In this document: positions 10,957-21,937 of the stretch, in pieces
Numbering within the stretch: position 1 is the first letter of the stretch
How the letters are laid out: each line of letters opens with the position of its first letter
Origin: Leptobrachium leishanense
Lineage: Eukaryota; Chordata; Amphibia; Anura; Megophryidae
NCBI GenBank assembly: GCA_009667805.1
Contig: CM019063.1
Span: forward strand, 56,590,881 to 56,654,880
DNA length: 64,000 bases
Reading direction: 5' to 3'
Translations under genes and position numbers: made by a program
Notes under the pieces: model-generated
Seen by the model: the letters and a program-made list of their open reading frames with translations, nothing else
Databases searched by the model: none
What the model was told of the DNA's origin: nothing

Positions 10957-11504
10957 TGTCACGGTTCCCAGATCCCACCACGCAGTACTTAACACCCCAC
11001 ACTCCACAGAGCCCAGAAGCTACCAACAGAGTAGCCGTGAAAGATCTCTAACTGTCTGGTCCTTAGAATTGGCCAGGTAAACTAGCTAGACAGAAAGGGT
11101 TAACAACACGGGGAGTAGTCAGCCGAGCCAGAATCAGGAATACAGAGTTCAGAATGGTCAAATGGAATAGCCGGGTCGATATCAGAGCAGTGGCGTAGTA
11201 CAAGAAAATGGTCTAGGGCAACAGAAGGCAGAATAGTCAGAAACAAGCAGAGGTCAATAACGGGTTAATTCAATATAGCAGTCAGGTACAAGGAGCTCAG
11301 GTATGGATAACCACGATCTGGCAACTGCTGAGAATACACTGAGGGTTTTAAAAGACCTTCACCATGCCACGCCCCCCACTCAAGCCGCGCCTCATGCAAC
11401 CACCTCCCTGCCTGTCTCCATTTAAACCGGGCATTGGTCAGCGAGCAGCATCAGACATGCTGCCCTCAAGCACACAGGTAGGGCTGGAAGCTCCCAACGT
11501 TACA
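10957..11504 (-). repeat. 3' LTR of the gypsy element
   Basis: On the plus strand it starts TGTCACGGTTCCCAGATCCC and ends CTCCCAACGTTACA, with the usual TG...CA ends. It is 548 bp, the same length as the other LTR. The last ~22 codons of the pol frame run into it. Confidence 0.95.
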
Positions 11505-13798
11505 GTACCCCCCTCTCCACGGGAGGCCACTGGACGACCAACAGGACGAGCGGCAGGACGACCACCAAGGCGATCGGGGTGTGAGGCATGGAACGCCCTG
11601 ACCAACCTAGAGGCAGACATGTCGGAAGCTGGAATCCAGGACCGGTCTTCTGGACCATAACCCACCCAATCGACCAAGTACTGCAGAGCGCCCCTGCACA
11701 GCCTAGAATCCAAAACCCTCCTAACCTCATACTCAGATTCACCATCAACCCGAATAGGTGGAGGAGGAGGAACGACCCGCGTGTACCTGTTACACAACAA
11801 TGGCTTCAGTAGGGAGGTGTGGAAGACGTTGTGCATGCGAAGATGTTTAGGAAGGGCAAGAGCATAAGCCACAGGATTAACGCGGCGAATGATCCTATAT
11901 GGACCTATAAACCGAGGTGCCATTTTCATAGAAGGCACCCGCAACTTCACATTCCTAGTGGAAAACCAAACTCTGTCCCCCACGTTATAGGAGGGAGCTT
12001 GTAACCTATGCCTGTCAGCCTTGCGTTTCTGGACAGCAACATTGCGCTCCATATTTTCTCGAATCTGTCTCCAAATCTCTTGCAGTTGAGTGAGATGGTC
12101 ATCGAGAGCCGGGATGACCTGTTCAGTAAACTGAAGCGGTAGAGCCGGAGGGAAAAAACCATAGATGGCAGAAAAAGGAGAGTGGCTAGTGGTCTCGTTA
12201 ACGGCGTTATTACGTGCATACTCAGCCCAGGCCAACAACTCCGACCAATTGTCTTGTTGTTGTGTGGTAAAGCAACGTATGTACTGCTCGAGACCCTGAT
12301 TTGCCCTCTCTGCTGCCCCATTGGTTTGTGGATGATATGCAGAAGAGAAGGCCAATCGCACCCCCATCTCTGCACAGAAAACCCTCCAGAAACGAGAGAC
12401 GAACTGGGCTCCTCTGTCAGAGACTATTTCAGACGGAACCCCATGTATTCGTACAATCTCTCTAGCAAATACAACCGCCAGTTCTTTGGCTGTAGGAAGC
12501 TTAGGTAGAGGGACAAAATGAGCCATTTTGGAGAAGCGGTCTACAACTGTCAGAACCACAGTATGACCCTTGGACTTCGGCAAGTCCACAATAAAATCCA
12601 TAGATAGATGAGACCAAGGCCTCTTAGGCATGGGTAAAGGCTGCAATAGACCGACAGGCAAGGATTTACTGGTTTTGCTTCTGGCACAGACTTGACAAGC
12701 CAAAACAAACAGACGTACGTCCTGTCGCATGGTGGGCCACCAGAACTGTCTGGAGATACTGGTAAGAGTCTTAGTAATACCAGGATGACCTGCTGGTTTA
12801 GAATCATGAAACATTATGAGTAATTCTTGTCTTTCCTTTTCAGGTACAAACAACATATCTGGAGGCTTGTCAGGTGGAGCCCCTACTTGAACTGCCTGGA
12901 GGCGTTCCAGGAAAGGCGAGGAGACAGACAAGACTGTGGAAGCCACAATACGTTCAGGAGGAACTATAGGATTGTGGTCTTGTGTATTAGATTCATACGG
13001 GTCATATTGACGAGATAAGGCATCAGCCTTTACATTGCGGTCACCTGGTCTGTAAGTCAATACAAAATTAAACCGAGACAGTAGCAATGACCACCTGGCC
13101 TGTCTCGCGTTCAAACGTTTAGCATCCCCGATGTACGTAAGGTTCTTATGATCAGTAATTATCAATAAAGGGTCAAGAGTACCTTCCAACAAATGTCTCC
13201 ACTCTGATAGGGCAGACACAATAGCAAGCAATTCTCTGTTACCGATATCATAATTGCGTTCTGCTGGTGATAATTTTCTTGAAAAGAACCCACAAGGATG
13301 TAGAGGTTTTCCTGGAGACTCTCTTTGAGACAGGACAGCCCCAATGCCTATCTCGGAAGCATCAACCTCAAGAACAAACGGAATCCTGGGATCAGGATGC
13401 CGTAACACGGGAGCGGAAGTGAAAGCTTGTTTGAGGGCTTCGAATGCTTGTTTGGATTGAGAAGACCAGATCTGGTTCTTCAGACCTTTACGTGTCATAT
13501 TAATGATAGGGGAGGCTACAGCGGAATAATTCTTGATAAATCTCCTATAATAGTTGCAAAACCCCAGAAACCTCTGTATGGCCTTGAGACCTTGAGGGAG
13601 AGGCCATTCTGAGATGGCCGTGAGTTTAGAAGGATCCATCTCAAAACCTTCTGGAGTGATAATATACCCAAGGAATTTCACAGTAGTAATGTCGAATAAA
13701 CACTTCTCTAGTTTGCAATAAAGACCATTGTCCAGTAATTTTGCTAATACCTGTCTGACATGTGCATGGTGGGTTTTCAGATCGGGAGAGTAAATCAA
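11438..13798 (-). pseudogene. pol: pol, C-terminal part: RT thumb, RNase H, integrase, chromodomain
   Basis: This 786-residue open frame starts just after the RT active site. RNase H spans about residues 135-260 with acidic residues D146, E189 and D216. The integrase zinc finger has H331, H338, C368 and C371. The integrase core has D401, D461 and E497, with 35 residues between the last two. A GPYRI motif sits at 632-636 and a chromodomain at about 689-741 (YEVRRVLDSR, YLVDWVGYG, SWIP). The chromodomain is expected to steer integration to particular chromatin marks. The frame is intact, but it is cut off from the upstream pol frame by a 4-nt expansion at about 13795-13810. The annotated methionine is not a natural start. 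Confidence 0.95.
11505..11520 (-). promoter_or_regulatory. polypurine tract
   Basis: The minus strand reads GTGGAGAGGGGGGTAC directly against the 3' LTR, the expected plus-strand primer for reverse transcription. It lies within the pol reading frame. Confidence 0.8.
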
Positions 13799-14864
13799 TA
13801 TATATATCGTCTAGGTATACTATAACAAAGGTTTGTAAGAAATCTCTGAGCACATCATTAATAAAATCCTGGAATACCGCTGGAGCATTACAAAGACCGA
13901 AAGGCATGACCAAGTATTCATAATGCCCACTCCTGGTGTTAAATGCTGTTCTCCACTCATGCCCCTCTTTTATACGTATCAGGTTGTAAGCTCCTCTTAA
14001 ATCAAGTTTTGTGTGTACTGCTGACCCCCTTAACCTGTCGAACAGTTCTGATATGAGAGGGATAGGATACACGTTCTTAATGGTGATCTTGTTAAGCCCC
14101 CTATAATCGATACACGGGCGTAAATATCCCTCTTTTTTAGACACAAAAAAGAACCCAGCCCCTGCTGGAGAAGAGGAACGTCGGATAAAACCTCTCTCCA
14201 AATTCTCCTTTATGTACTCTTCCATAATTTGGTTCTCCTTTATGGAAAGAGGATATACTTTGCCTCGAGGAGGCATGGTACCAGGATGAATATCTATGGC
14301 ACAATCATATGGTCTATGTGGAGGCAGTTTCTCTGCCTCTCTTTTATCAAATACAGCCCTGAGGTCGGCATATTGGTCAGGAACCTCTGTAGACAATGGA
14401 GGAGCTGTGGGTGTGTTCAGGGCCCCGACATGCTGAATGGGTATTAAACAAGTCCCAAAACAAGCAGGACTCCAAGACAGTATCTCGCCCTTAGCCCAAT
14501 CAATAACAGGATTTTGTTCCACCAACCAAGGGAAACCAAGTACAACAGGATTGGAAGGTGAATGGATAACTTGAAATATGATTTCTTCTTTATGCAAGAG
14601 ACCAGTGGTAAGAACCACTGTAACCGTATTGTGAGTAATCCTAGGGCAGGATAACGGTCTGCCGTCTATGGCTTCGACGGCTAAGGGTGTCTCTCTTACA
14701 ACCAGAGGTAGAGAAATGGAAGAAGCGTAGTTAACATCGATAAAGTTGCCAGCAGCCCCAGAATCCAAAAAAGCGGTAGTATGTGTGATCTTGGTCTCCC
14801 AAGCCAAGGATACTGGTAACATAAGTTTAGTGTCTTTGACAGGAGACATGCACGTCACACCCAA
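13641..14864 (-). pseudogene. pol: pol, N-terminal part: protease and RT fingers/palm
   Basis: The frame contains the aspartic protease motif [12 protein letters not shown] (about residues 32-43), then RT with [32 protein letters not shown] and [13 protein letters not shown], ending at VIVYLDDI. Right after the YLDD active site the reading frame is lost in an (AT)n run, and the remaining ~50 residues are out of frame. There is no ATG at the 5' end. The open frame extends upstream to overlap gag in the -1 phase, as expected if pol is made by frameshifting from gag. Confidence 0.93.
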
Positions 14865-14884
14865 GGCCTGTCTCCTCAGCTGCC

Positions 14885-15816
14885 TTAGGTGCGGTAGTTT
14901 TCCGGCTTATCATGCATCTTAGGACGAGTAGGACATTGAAATCGTACATGTCCCCCCAAACCACAATACAGGCACAATCCCTCACGAAAACGCCTTGTTC
15001 TCTCTTCCTCTGTAAGCCTAGTACAGCCTAGTTGCATAGGCTCAGAGGGAGGAGATAACTCTCTTGGTGGTGCCTGAAAGACAGGGGCCAACCTAGGTAA
15101 CAGTCTCTTGGGCTTCTCTCTTGGAGTCCTTCTGTCCCTTATCTGATTATCCAGATCTATACAATAATCAATGAGTTCACACAATACCTCAGGTAGTTTA
15201 CGTGGAGCCAATTCATGCATCAATGACTCTGATAACCCCTCCATAAAAGCCAGAACCAGTGTCTCATTTGTCCAGTTCACATCAGAGATCAAGGTTTTAA
15301 ATTCTATGGCATAATCAGAAACAGTCCTGTTCCCTTGACGTATGCGGAACAAGGATTTGCCAGCTACCGTGGCCTTTCTGGTAGGATTAAATGTACGTTG
15401 TAACTCGGCTATGAATTCTTTATAATCCTGTATGATAGGCTTCTCTGCCTCCCATAACGGAGTCGCCCATGTCAATGCTCTGCCAGACAGATGATTAATA
15501 ATGAACCCCACTTTGGCAATGTCAGAGAAAAACATCTGTGGATTTAATTTAAAATGAATATCCACATGGACCAAAAATCCCCGGCACTCTGAGGGAGTAC
15601 CGTCAAACCTCATAGGAGCGTCATGTGTACCTGGGATGTCTGAACGACAGGGGACACAGGTATATCAAGCGGGGGTGCAACCCCAGCTGGTTCCAGGTGA
15701 GCCGTACGAGTCAGGATAGTTTGTAAGGCAATAGCAAACTGATCCATCCTATGATCCTGCTCATCCTGTCTGGATACAAAGTTAGCCAAGTGCTGTGTTA
15801 AGTCTGCGGGATCCAT
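14885..15816 (-). pseudogene. gag: gag with CCHC zinc knuckle, frameshifted
   Basis: Two overlapping frames make up gag. The first, 15816-15610 (MDPADLTQHLANFVSRQ), starts only ~10 nt from the LTR. The second, 15613-14885, holds the retrotransposon gag core (RFDGTPSECRGFL, ALTWATPLWE, FNPTRKATVAGKSLFRIRQG) and a zinc knuckle, CLYCGLGGHVRFQC. A one-nucleotide phase change lies at about 15620-15650. The protein would form the particle and bind the RNA. The knuckle is complete; only the frame break inactivates it. Confidence 0.92.
14897..14903 (-). promoter_or_regulatory. candidate -1 frameshift site GGAAAAC
   Basis: On the minus strand GGAAAAC sits ten nucleotides before the gag stop codon (TAA at 14887-14885), in the region where gag and pol (-1 phase) overlap. 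Sushi-like elements and the domesticated PEG10 use GGGAAAC at this position. The heptamer here differs by one base, so function is inferred. Confidence 0.45.
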
Positions 15817-15826
15817 AGTGGCCAGA

Positions 15827-16374
15827 TCGTAATGTTCCCAGATCCCACCACGCAGTACTTAACACTCCACACTCCACAGAGCCCAGAAGCTACCAACAGA
15901 GTAGCCGTGAAAGATCTCTAACTGTCTGGTCCTTAGAATTGGCCAGGTAAACTAGCTAGACAGAAAGCGTTAACAACACGGGGAGTAGTCAGCCGAGCCA
16001 GAATCAGGAATACAGAGTACAGAATGGTCAAATGGAATAGCCGGGTCGATATCAGAGCAGTGGCGTAGTACAAGAAAATGGTCTAGGGCAACAGAAGGCA
16101 GAATAGTCAGAAACAAGCAGAGGTCAATAACGGGTTAATTCAATATAGCAGTCAGGTACAAGGAGCTCAGGTATGGATAACCACGATCTGGCAACTGCTG
16201 AGAATACACTGAGGGTTTTTAAAGACCTTCACCAGGCCACGCCCCCCACTCAAGCCGCGCCTCATGCAACCACCTCCCTGCCTGTCTCCATTTAAACCGG
16301 GCATTGGTCAGCGAGCAGCATCAGACATGCTGCCCTCAAGCACACAGGTAGGGCTGGAAGCTCCCAACGTTACA
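15827..16374 (-). repeat. 5' LTR of the gypsy element
   Basis: A 548-bp repeat of 10957-11504. Differences are scattered single bases, apart from a cluster in the first eight bases (TCGTAATG against TGTCACGG) beside the primer-binding region. The adjoining minus-strand TGGCCACTATGG may be the primer-binding site and overlaps the gag start codon. Confidence 0.92.
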
Positions 16375-16450
16375 TAACCATCCATTTTGGTGGAGGATTG
16401 GTACAGCCAATAGTAAAAGCACTTTCATTATATACATCTAATTGCAATAA
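16375..16450. repeat. ~70-bp tandem repeat, right part
   Basis: Continuation of the unit broken by the gypsy insertion: GGTACAGCCAATAG then CTTTCATTATATAC, matching 10850-10950. Confidence 0.7.
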
Positions 16451-16784
16451 CATATGACATTACACTTTGAAAAACAGAGCACTCCCCACAATCTCCCAAT
16501 AGCGATCGCCGTCCCAAAAATTAGGGGGGGGACAGAGCCCATCCCTTCCTTCATCAAGCCCAGCAATTTCGGTGAAATTTCGGTGCTCTTTTATTCAGCG
16601 CACTTCGAAGATCTCAATTCGCTGACCCTGCGGTGAATTCCGCATTCACCGCTGGTTCCCTGAAGTGCACCGAATCGATCCGGCGAATGAACCTGTCGAA
16701 GTGATCCGATGAACCGCCAAACACCTCCGAAAAAACACTGAATCGATCCGATAAACCACCGTAAGGACGCCTCTTTGTCGCCAC
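16451..16784 (-). mobile_element. 902-family fragment (left half of an interrupted copy)
   Basis: Contains TTTCGGTGCTCTTTTATTCA, CTGACCCTGCGGTGAATTCC and repeated CCGATGAACCGCC-type sequence, as in the minus orientation of the 902 family. The copy appears to resume at 21938-22290, after the hAT element between. Confidence 0.55.
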
Positions 16785-18042
16785 GATTTCGGTTCGGTTC
16801 GATCAGTTTGGAGTTCGATTCGAACTTTGGCAGTTCGCAAGTTCGCGAACTTTGAACTTTGGCGTGTTTGGTTCAAGTTCAAAAAAACAAAATTGTGAAA
16901 AAAGTATAAAAAATACCAAAAAATCTAGAAATAAAGAGACTCTTTACTGCAGAATATTATAAGCAACGGTTTATTAGATATTGAATTATAAAATAATGTC
17001 TACGTGCAAAGATTCTCACCTCTAAATGACCTGTGCTCTCAAACGGTGTAAACAACAGGTGTTTAATTAGTGTTTGGAAGTAACATGTGCTTCTAGTTAG
17101 TCCATCTCATGAATTTGATACATTGTATGCAGACTGGAGGTGCCAGGTGTCGTGTGTGGGTCTGTGCTGTGATGGCGATGTTTCCATACATCCTACAAAT
17201 CCGCCACTTCACGGGCAGGTTATGGGGACCTCCTAGGCACAAAATTTGAAGGAATTTTTCGTTTTTATTTTTAACCCTTATTTTATGGAAAACTCACTGT
17301 TCCTTTAACCCTTTCACGAATGAGGCATTTCACCGCTGTGTGCTGAGCTAATTTTTACCGCTTTCGCTCATCATGTTTAAACGCGATTTGAAGCCACATT
17401 TTATTATACGACCCAGACATATTATATATCGTTCTTTCCGGCAGACTCGGCAGATACATAATATATATTTTTATATGTATACGTCATGTTCTGCCTGTAT
17501 ATTATAACAAAAAATGCAATAAAACTTGAATTTTTAATCATCTGCAGCGTGTAAAGTGTTTTTATTCACCTTTTATCACATGAACATTTGCGGTTATATT
17601 TTCTATGGGGACTTATTAAATTTTTTGGAGGAATTATGGGATTTTTAGCAAACGCACACCATAGAAAAAAATCATTAGTGCAGCATCATTGTTCACATTA
17701 TAATTAAAATGTGAACAATATTGCTGCATTAATAAAAATAACACACAAAAAAATACATGTTTTTTTATTTTTCTACTTTATACCTGGTCATATTGGGCAT
17801 CATTCGAAAGTCCATGCTCAGGCCTTTCGATTGACACCCTCCATGACCCCCTAGCTGCCACGGTTCTGGAGATATCAGGGTTCAAATGAACCCCCTATCT
17901 CCACCAGGGGATTCCGGGCAGCTAGGGGTTCCCCGGCTATCTGACGTCATCACGCTATGCGTGAGGACGTCAGGCAGTGAGGGGGTACCCGGGGGTGGAG
18001 CCGACATCCAAGATGGCGGCCCCCACCGGAGCTAGGCCGCAC

Positions 18043-18575
18043 TTTATTATTATTTATTATTATTATTCTTTATTTATAAAGCGCCAGCATATTCCGCAGC
18101 GCTGTACAATAAGCACAGTATAGACAGGGTTACAATACATTGAACAACATTTGACAAACAGTACAGAAGGAGATGAGGGCCCTATTCCCGTAGGAACTCA
18201 CAATCTGGGAGGGTTGGGGTTGGATACAGGAGGAGAGGACTGTAAGGTGAGAGTGATTGATGGTTGCGTCAGTGAGTTGGGTGGTAGGCTTCCCTAAATA
18301 GGAATGTTTTAAGGGAGCGTTTGAAGGAAGAGAAGTTAGGGGAAAGTCTGACAGTACGAGGGAGAGCGTTCCAGAGAGTGGGGGCTGCGCGTGAGAAATC
18401 CTGCAGTCTATCATGGGAAGAGGTGATGCGGGGAGAAGCTAGGCGCAGGTCACTGTTTGACCTTAGGGAGCGGGCTGGGGTGTATTTGGTGATTAGTGAG
18501 GACAGGTAGTGGGGAGCTGAGTTAGTGAGGCTTTTGTAGGTAAGGATAAGGAGCAAGGTGCTGAAGTGCGAAACG
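18043..18575 (-). mobile_element. 5'-truncated L2-like LINE tail
   Basis: The minus-strand frame 18269-18601 ends a LINE RT: LTYKSLTNSAPHYLSSLI, SRAAPTLWNALPRTVRL, FKRSLKTFLF. The tail TTATTTATAAAGCGCCAGCA, CAGCGCTGTACAA follows. Same family as 26519-30727 and the short tail at 63045-63095. Host sequence resumes with GGTGCCTAAGGGG. Confidence 0.85.
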
Positions 18576-18784
18576 GTGCCTAAGGGGTTAAAGCCAGGCA
18601 CCGCTTAAAAGGGGAGACTCTGGCTTTTTAGGTGCCTGGCTTTTTTTTGTGGGACCTCCCGATCGGGAGGGAGAGGGATCCGAACTGATCCCCCCTCCCT
18701 TCCAGGCGATCTCCCGGCATTGCCAGGGGCAGGGCCGGCGCTAGCGTAAGGCCGCACAGGCGGCCGCTGACAGAGCCTGAGGGG

Positions 18785-18990
18785 CCTGGTAGCAGGTGAG
18801 AGCTGGGGGCAGATATATCCATATGTCAGCTGGGGGCAAATATCTCCATATCAGCTGGGGCAATATATAACCATGTAATCTGGGGGTAAATATATCCATG
18901 AGTTGGGGCAAATATATCCATGAGTTGGGGCAAATATATCCATGAGTTGGGGGCAAATATATCCACATGTGATCTGGGGACAAATATACC
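18785..18990. repeat. minisatellite, ~22-26 bp unit (with 20985-21120)
   Basis: Units of the type GCTGGGGGCAAATATCTCCA or GAGTTGGGGCAAATATATCC. The array resumes at 20985-21120 beyond the inserted LINE. Confidence 0.88.
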
Positions 18991-19487
18991 CATATTTATT
19001 TATTTATAAAGGATTTTACCAGGAAGGATACATTGAGATTTCTCTCGTTTTCAAGTATGTCCTGGGTTCGAGAACATTGAATGGTTACAGAAATACAAAA
19101 TAGTAAAAATGCAAGATATTAACACAAGACCAAATATACAGATTAACAGAAAAATAAATATGTAGGAAATAAAGTCATTATGTTACATGTTTACAGGTGC
19201 ATTTCGTATTGAGGTATGTTAATAGGGAAGTCTTAAGGGACTTTAGACTGGGGGAAGATTTGATGGCGTCTGGGAGGTTATTCCATATGAGGGAACTGCC
19301 GGGGGAAGCAGCATATTCAGGTAGGGTGGTAGCTTCCCAGAAAAGCTCTTAAACACCAGGTTGGACAGGTGAAGGGTGCGTCTAGAGTCCAGTGATGGCC
19401 AGTTTAGCTCTTTTAACATATCACAGTGTTGGGTCATGTAGTTACATTGTAGCACAAAGCGACAGAATGAGTTATACAATGTACTTG

Positions 19488-19941
19488 TAGGCTTGTGCAC
19501 CGATTTTTTTTTCGGTTCGATTCGGTTCGATTTTTCGGATTTTTAAACTTTTCGATTCGGCTCGTTTCGACCGATTTCGGTTTCGATTCGATTCGGTTCG
19601 TTTTTCGGGTACATTTTTTTCGGAATATCGACCATTTTTCGCATTTTTCGTGTCACTTTGCTCGCTTTTTGTATCGACTTTTCGTTTTTTTGGAAAATTT
19701 TCGTTTTTCAGAAAATTTTCTTTTTCTGGAAAATTTTCATTTTTTAGGAACGTCTGTTCTCGTTTGACACATTTCAAGTCCATTCGAAAAATCTGAAAAT
19801 ATTTTGTTTCGGCTCGGAAAACGTTTCAGATCTGACATTTTCGGATCTAAAAATTTTCGGAAATTCAGCCGCATCCGAAAACACGAATCGGGAAATTTCG
19901 TTAAAATTCCGAAATTCCGAAATCCGAAACGCACATCCCTA
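19488..19941. mobile_element. hAT-like MITE rich in TTCGG/CCGAA
   Basis: Ends TAGGCTTGTGCACCGA and CCGAAACGCACATCCCTA are inverted repeats (TAGGGATGTGCG type). The uninterrupted LINE copy 1 shows the target, and CAATGTAC and CAATGTAG flank the insert (7 of 8 bases), with three extra bases at the left. The interior is low-complexity TTTTCGG sequence, and its ORFs are artefacts. Confidence 0.8.
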
Positions 19942-20199
19942 CAATGTAGTAAGTTTCTGGAGGTGTGTTTGCGGGGCGGCTGCATACACTACATCTCTGT
20001 ATTCAATGGCTGGCATAAGCATTTGTTGTACAATCTGCTTTCTTACCGCGGAGCTCAGGCAGGATTTGTTTCTGTACAGGGCACCTAGTTTGGGGTAAAG
20101 TTTAGATGAGAGTTTTTCGATGTGGGGGCCAAAGGATAGATTTGGGTCTAACCACATACCTAGGTATTTGAGAGAAGTGACTGTGGTCAGCGTGCCATT

Positions 20200-20925
20200 T
20201 TATTTTGTCCCAACACATAGATGGGGTGTTTGCAATTTGTGTAGTTTAGGTGCGGTTCCAAAGAGTATCGTTACAGTTTTGTCAGTATTTAGAAAAAGTT
20301 TGTTATCTTTGATCCACTTTTCTACCTCTGTGAATTGTTCTTGCAGCACGGCCTCCAGCTGTGGGAGATTTGGTTTTCTGGTATAGATTACAGTGTCGTC
20401 TGCGTACATGTGTACAGTTGAGGCTTTGCAGACATTGGGCAGATCATTTATGAATCTTGTGAATAGCAGGGGGCCAAGTATCGAGCCTTGGGGTACACCG
20501 CAAGTGACTGGGAGGGGAAGGGAAGTGCTGTCAGTAATGGACACAAATTGAGACCTATCAGACACATATGATTGGAACCAGGTTAACGTACTATCACCAA
20601 TACCAGAGTTTTTAAGTTTTTGCAATAGGATGCCATGGTCTACTGTGTCAAAAGCCTTAGCAAAATCAAGGAAGATGGCTCCAGTTAGGTTTCCTTGTTC
20701 CATGCCAGCCTGGATATCATTACAAACTTTTAAGAGGGCGGTTGTAGTTGAATGATTTGGATGAAAGCCTGATTGATCTGGGGTGAAATAGTTACAATAC
20801 TGATAATAATCATGTAATTGAGTGTAGACACATTTTTCCAGAATTTTTGACATTACAGGGAGCAGTGATATTGGGCGGTAGTTGGATACCAAAGTATTGT
20901 CTCCACTTTTATGGATAGGTACCAC
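20200..20925 (-). pseudogene. LINE reverse transcriptase core with intact YADD
   Basis: A 241-residue frame with the RT motifs in order: NYRPISLLPVMSKILEKCVY (about residues 15-34), IFLDFAKAFDTVDH (84-97), GVPQGSILGPLL (143-154) and MYADDTVIY (173-181). The YADD catalytic box at 174-177 is intact, unlike copy 1. The protein continues in another frame at 19939-20157 (MWLDPNLSFGPHIEKL), then is broken by an inserted MITE, with the C-terminus at 19243-19480. The 5' end is truncated, so it cannot be active. Confidence 0.9.
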
Positions 20926-21937
20926 CCTTGCAGTCTTCCAGAGTTTGGGTATGTATCCAGTCGCCAGTCAGGGTTGCAAATATTTCCATATGAGCTGGGG
21001 CAAATATCTCTATATGAGCTTGGGCAATATATACCCATGTAATCTGGGGGTAAATATATCCACTTGTGATCTGGGGCAAATATACCCATATGAGCTGGGG
21101 GGCAAATATACTTATATGAGCAACCCTAGTGTGTGTATATATACGTGTATATATAGAGATTATCATGGCACCTCTATCCTGATTGGCTTGACATGACACG
21201 GATGGGGGGGGCACCAAAATGCACCTTCGCCTGACTAGATAAAAATGCTTGCACTGGCCCTGGCCGCGGGTCGACTAGAAATGACGTCATTGTGCATGGC
21301 GCGATGACGTCATTTACGTCGGGAGGAGCTTGACTTCAGCGTCTGAGGACGCTGAAGTCAGAACGCCGCGGGACCCCGGACAGAGAGGTGAGTATCTCCG
21401 CCGGGGGTGCCGCAAAGCTGATGACGTGTGGGACACGTCCTCCTCAGCATACGCGGGAGTAACTGAGGACGTGTCCCACACGTCGTCAGCAGTGAAGGGG
21501 TTAAAAACATCTTTTTTAAAACTTTTTGTCCTTGTTTCCTGTCCCCAAGGGCACTACCCGGACCCGGACATTGTTTTTAAATGATTCTATACATCCTAGA
21601 AATCCGCCACTTCACGGGCAGGTTATGGGGACCTCCTAGGCACGATATTTGAAGGAACTTTTCGTTTTAATTTTTAACCCTTATTTCATGGAAAACTCAC
21701 TGTCCCTTTAAAAACAATTTTTTTAACTTTTTGTCCTTGTTTCCTGTCCCCCAGGGCACTACCCGGACCCCTTTTATGGCAAATATGTAGCATATATGCC
21801 CTCTTGGAGGGCACTCTAAAAATCGAACTTTGAGTCCCATTGACTTGTATTGAGTTTGTACTCGAGTTCGAATTCGAACTTTTGAAAAGTTTGAGTTCGA
21901 ATGCGAACCAAACTCGGGGGTGTTCGGCTCATCTCTA

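Larger units (their letters stand above)
10957..16374 (-). mobile_element. Ty3/gypsy chromovirus LTR retrotransposon
   Basis: This 5,418-bp element is flanked by the 5-bp target duplication TAACC (10952-10956 and 16375-16379). Its two 548-bp LTRs differ at only about five scattered sites outside one end, so the insertion is recent. Read on the minus strand the order is LTR, gag with a CCHC knuckle, protease, reverse transcriptase, RNase H, integrase with GPY motif, chromodomain, polypurine tract, LTR. This layout fits the vertebrate sushi-like chromoviruses. Two frameshifts (in gag and at the RT active site) make this copy non-autonomous. It is inserted in a ~70-bp tandem repeat. Confidence 0.97.
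18994..20968 (-). mobile_element. 5'-truncated CR1/L2-like LINE (copy 2)
   Basis: Minus-strand copy of the family at 357-2780 and better preserved. It covers the 3' tail, RT thumb and RT core, then stops at about 20968 in the loop of sequence that reads CCAGTCGCCAGT in both copies. It is inserted in the minisatellite of the hAT element, and a small hAT MITE (19488-19941) is inserted in it. Confidence 0.92.
18730..21262. mobile_element. non-autonomous hAT element with minisatellite, split by a LINE
   Basis: Left end CAGGGCCGGCGCTAG, right end GCTTGCACTGGCCCTG. Flanks GCCAGGGG and GCCGCGGG agree at 6 of 8 bases, a degraded 8-bp duplication. After removing the LINE (18994-20968) it is about 560 bp, most of it the same minisatellite core as in 4343-4936, but its ends differ. 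Confidence 0.75.
17309..21500. mobile_element. TTAA-target DNA transposon, non-autonomous, with nested insertions
   Basis: Flanked by TTAA at 17305-17308 and 21501-21504. Ends CCCTTTCACGAATGAGG and, read inward from the right, CCCCTTCACTGCTGACGACG. The uninterrupted host sequence exists at 21700-21730 and 33845-33865 (CCCTTTAAAAA), which confirms the exact insertion site. The TTAA duplication suggests piggyBac- or Kolobok-like mobilisation. The LINE tail 18043-18575 and hAT element 18730-21262 are inserted inside. Confidence 0.85.
16785..21937. mobile_element. hAT element of the GTTCG family (copy A), heavily nested
   Basis: The right end GGTGTTCGGCTCATCTCTA and the interior (CCACTTCACGGGCAGGTTAT, CCCTGTCCCCCAGGGCACTA) match copies at 30728-34091 and 36765-37435. 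The left terminal repeat is missing, so no duplication can be read. It contains a TTAA-target element at 17309-21500, which itself holds further insertions. Confidence 0.7.

Noticed and set aside
11364..13612. Plus-strand open frames opposite the gypsy pol gene
   Set aside because: Shadows of the minus-strand pol; no domain of their own.
18340..18540. Plus-strand purine-rich frame at 18321-18509
   Set aside because: Complement of the L2-like RT C-terminus, which explains the sequence fully.
19472..20088. Open frames rich in F/R/S or N/E/K around 19500-20000
   Set aside because: Low-complexity TTTTCGG sequence inside a hAT MITE.
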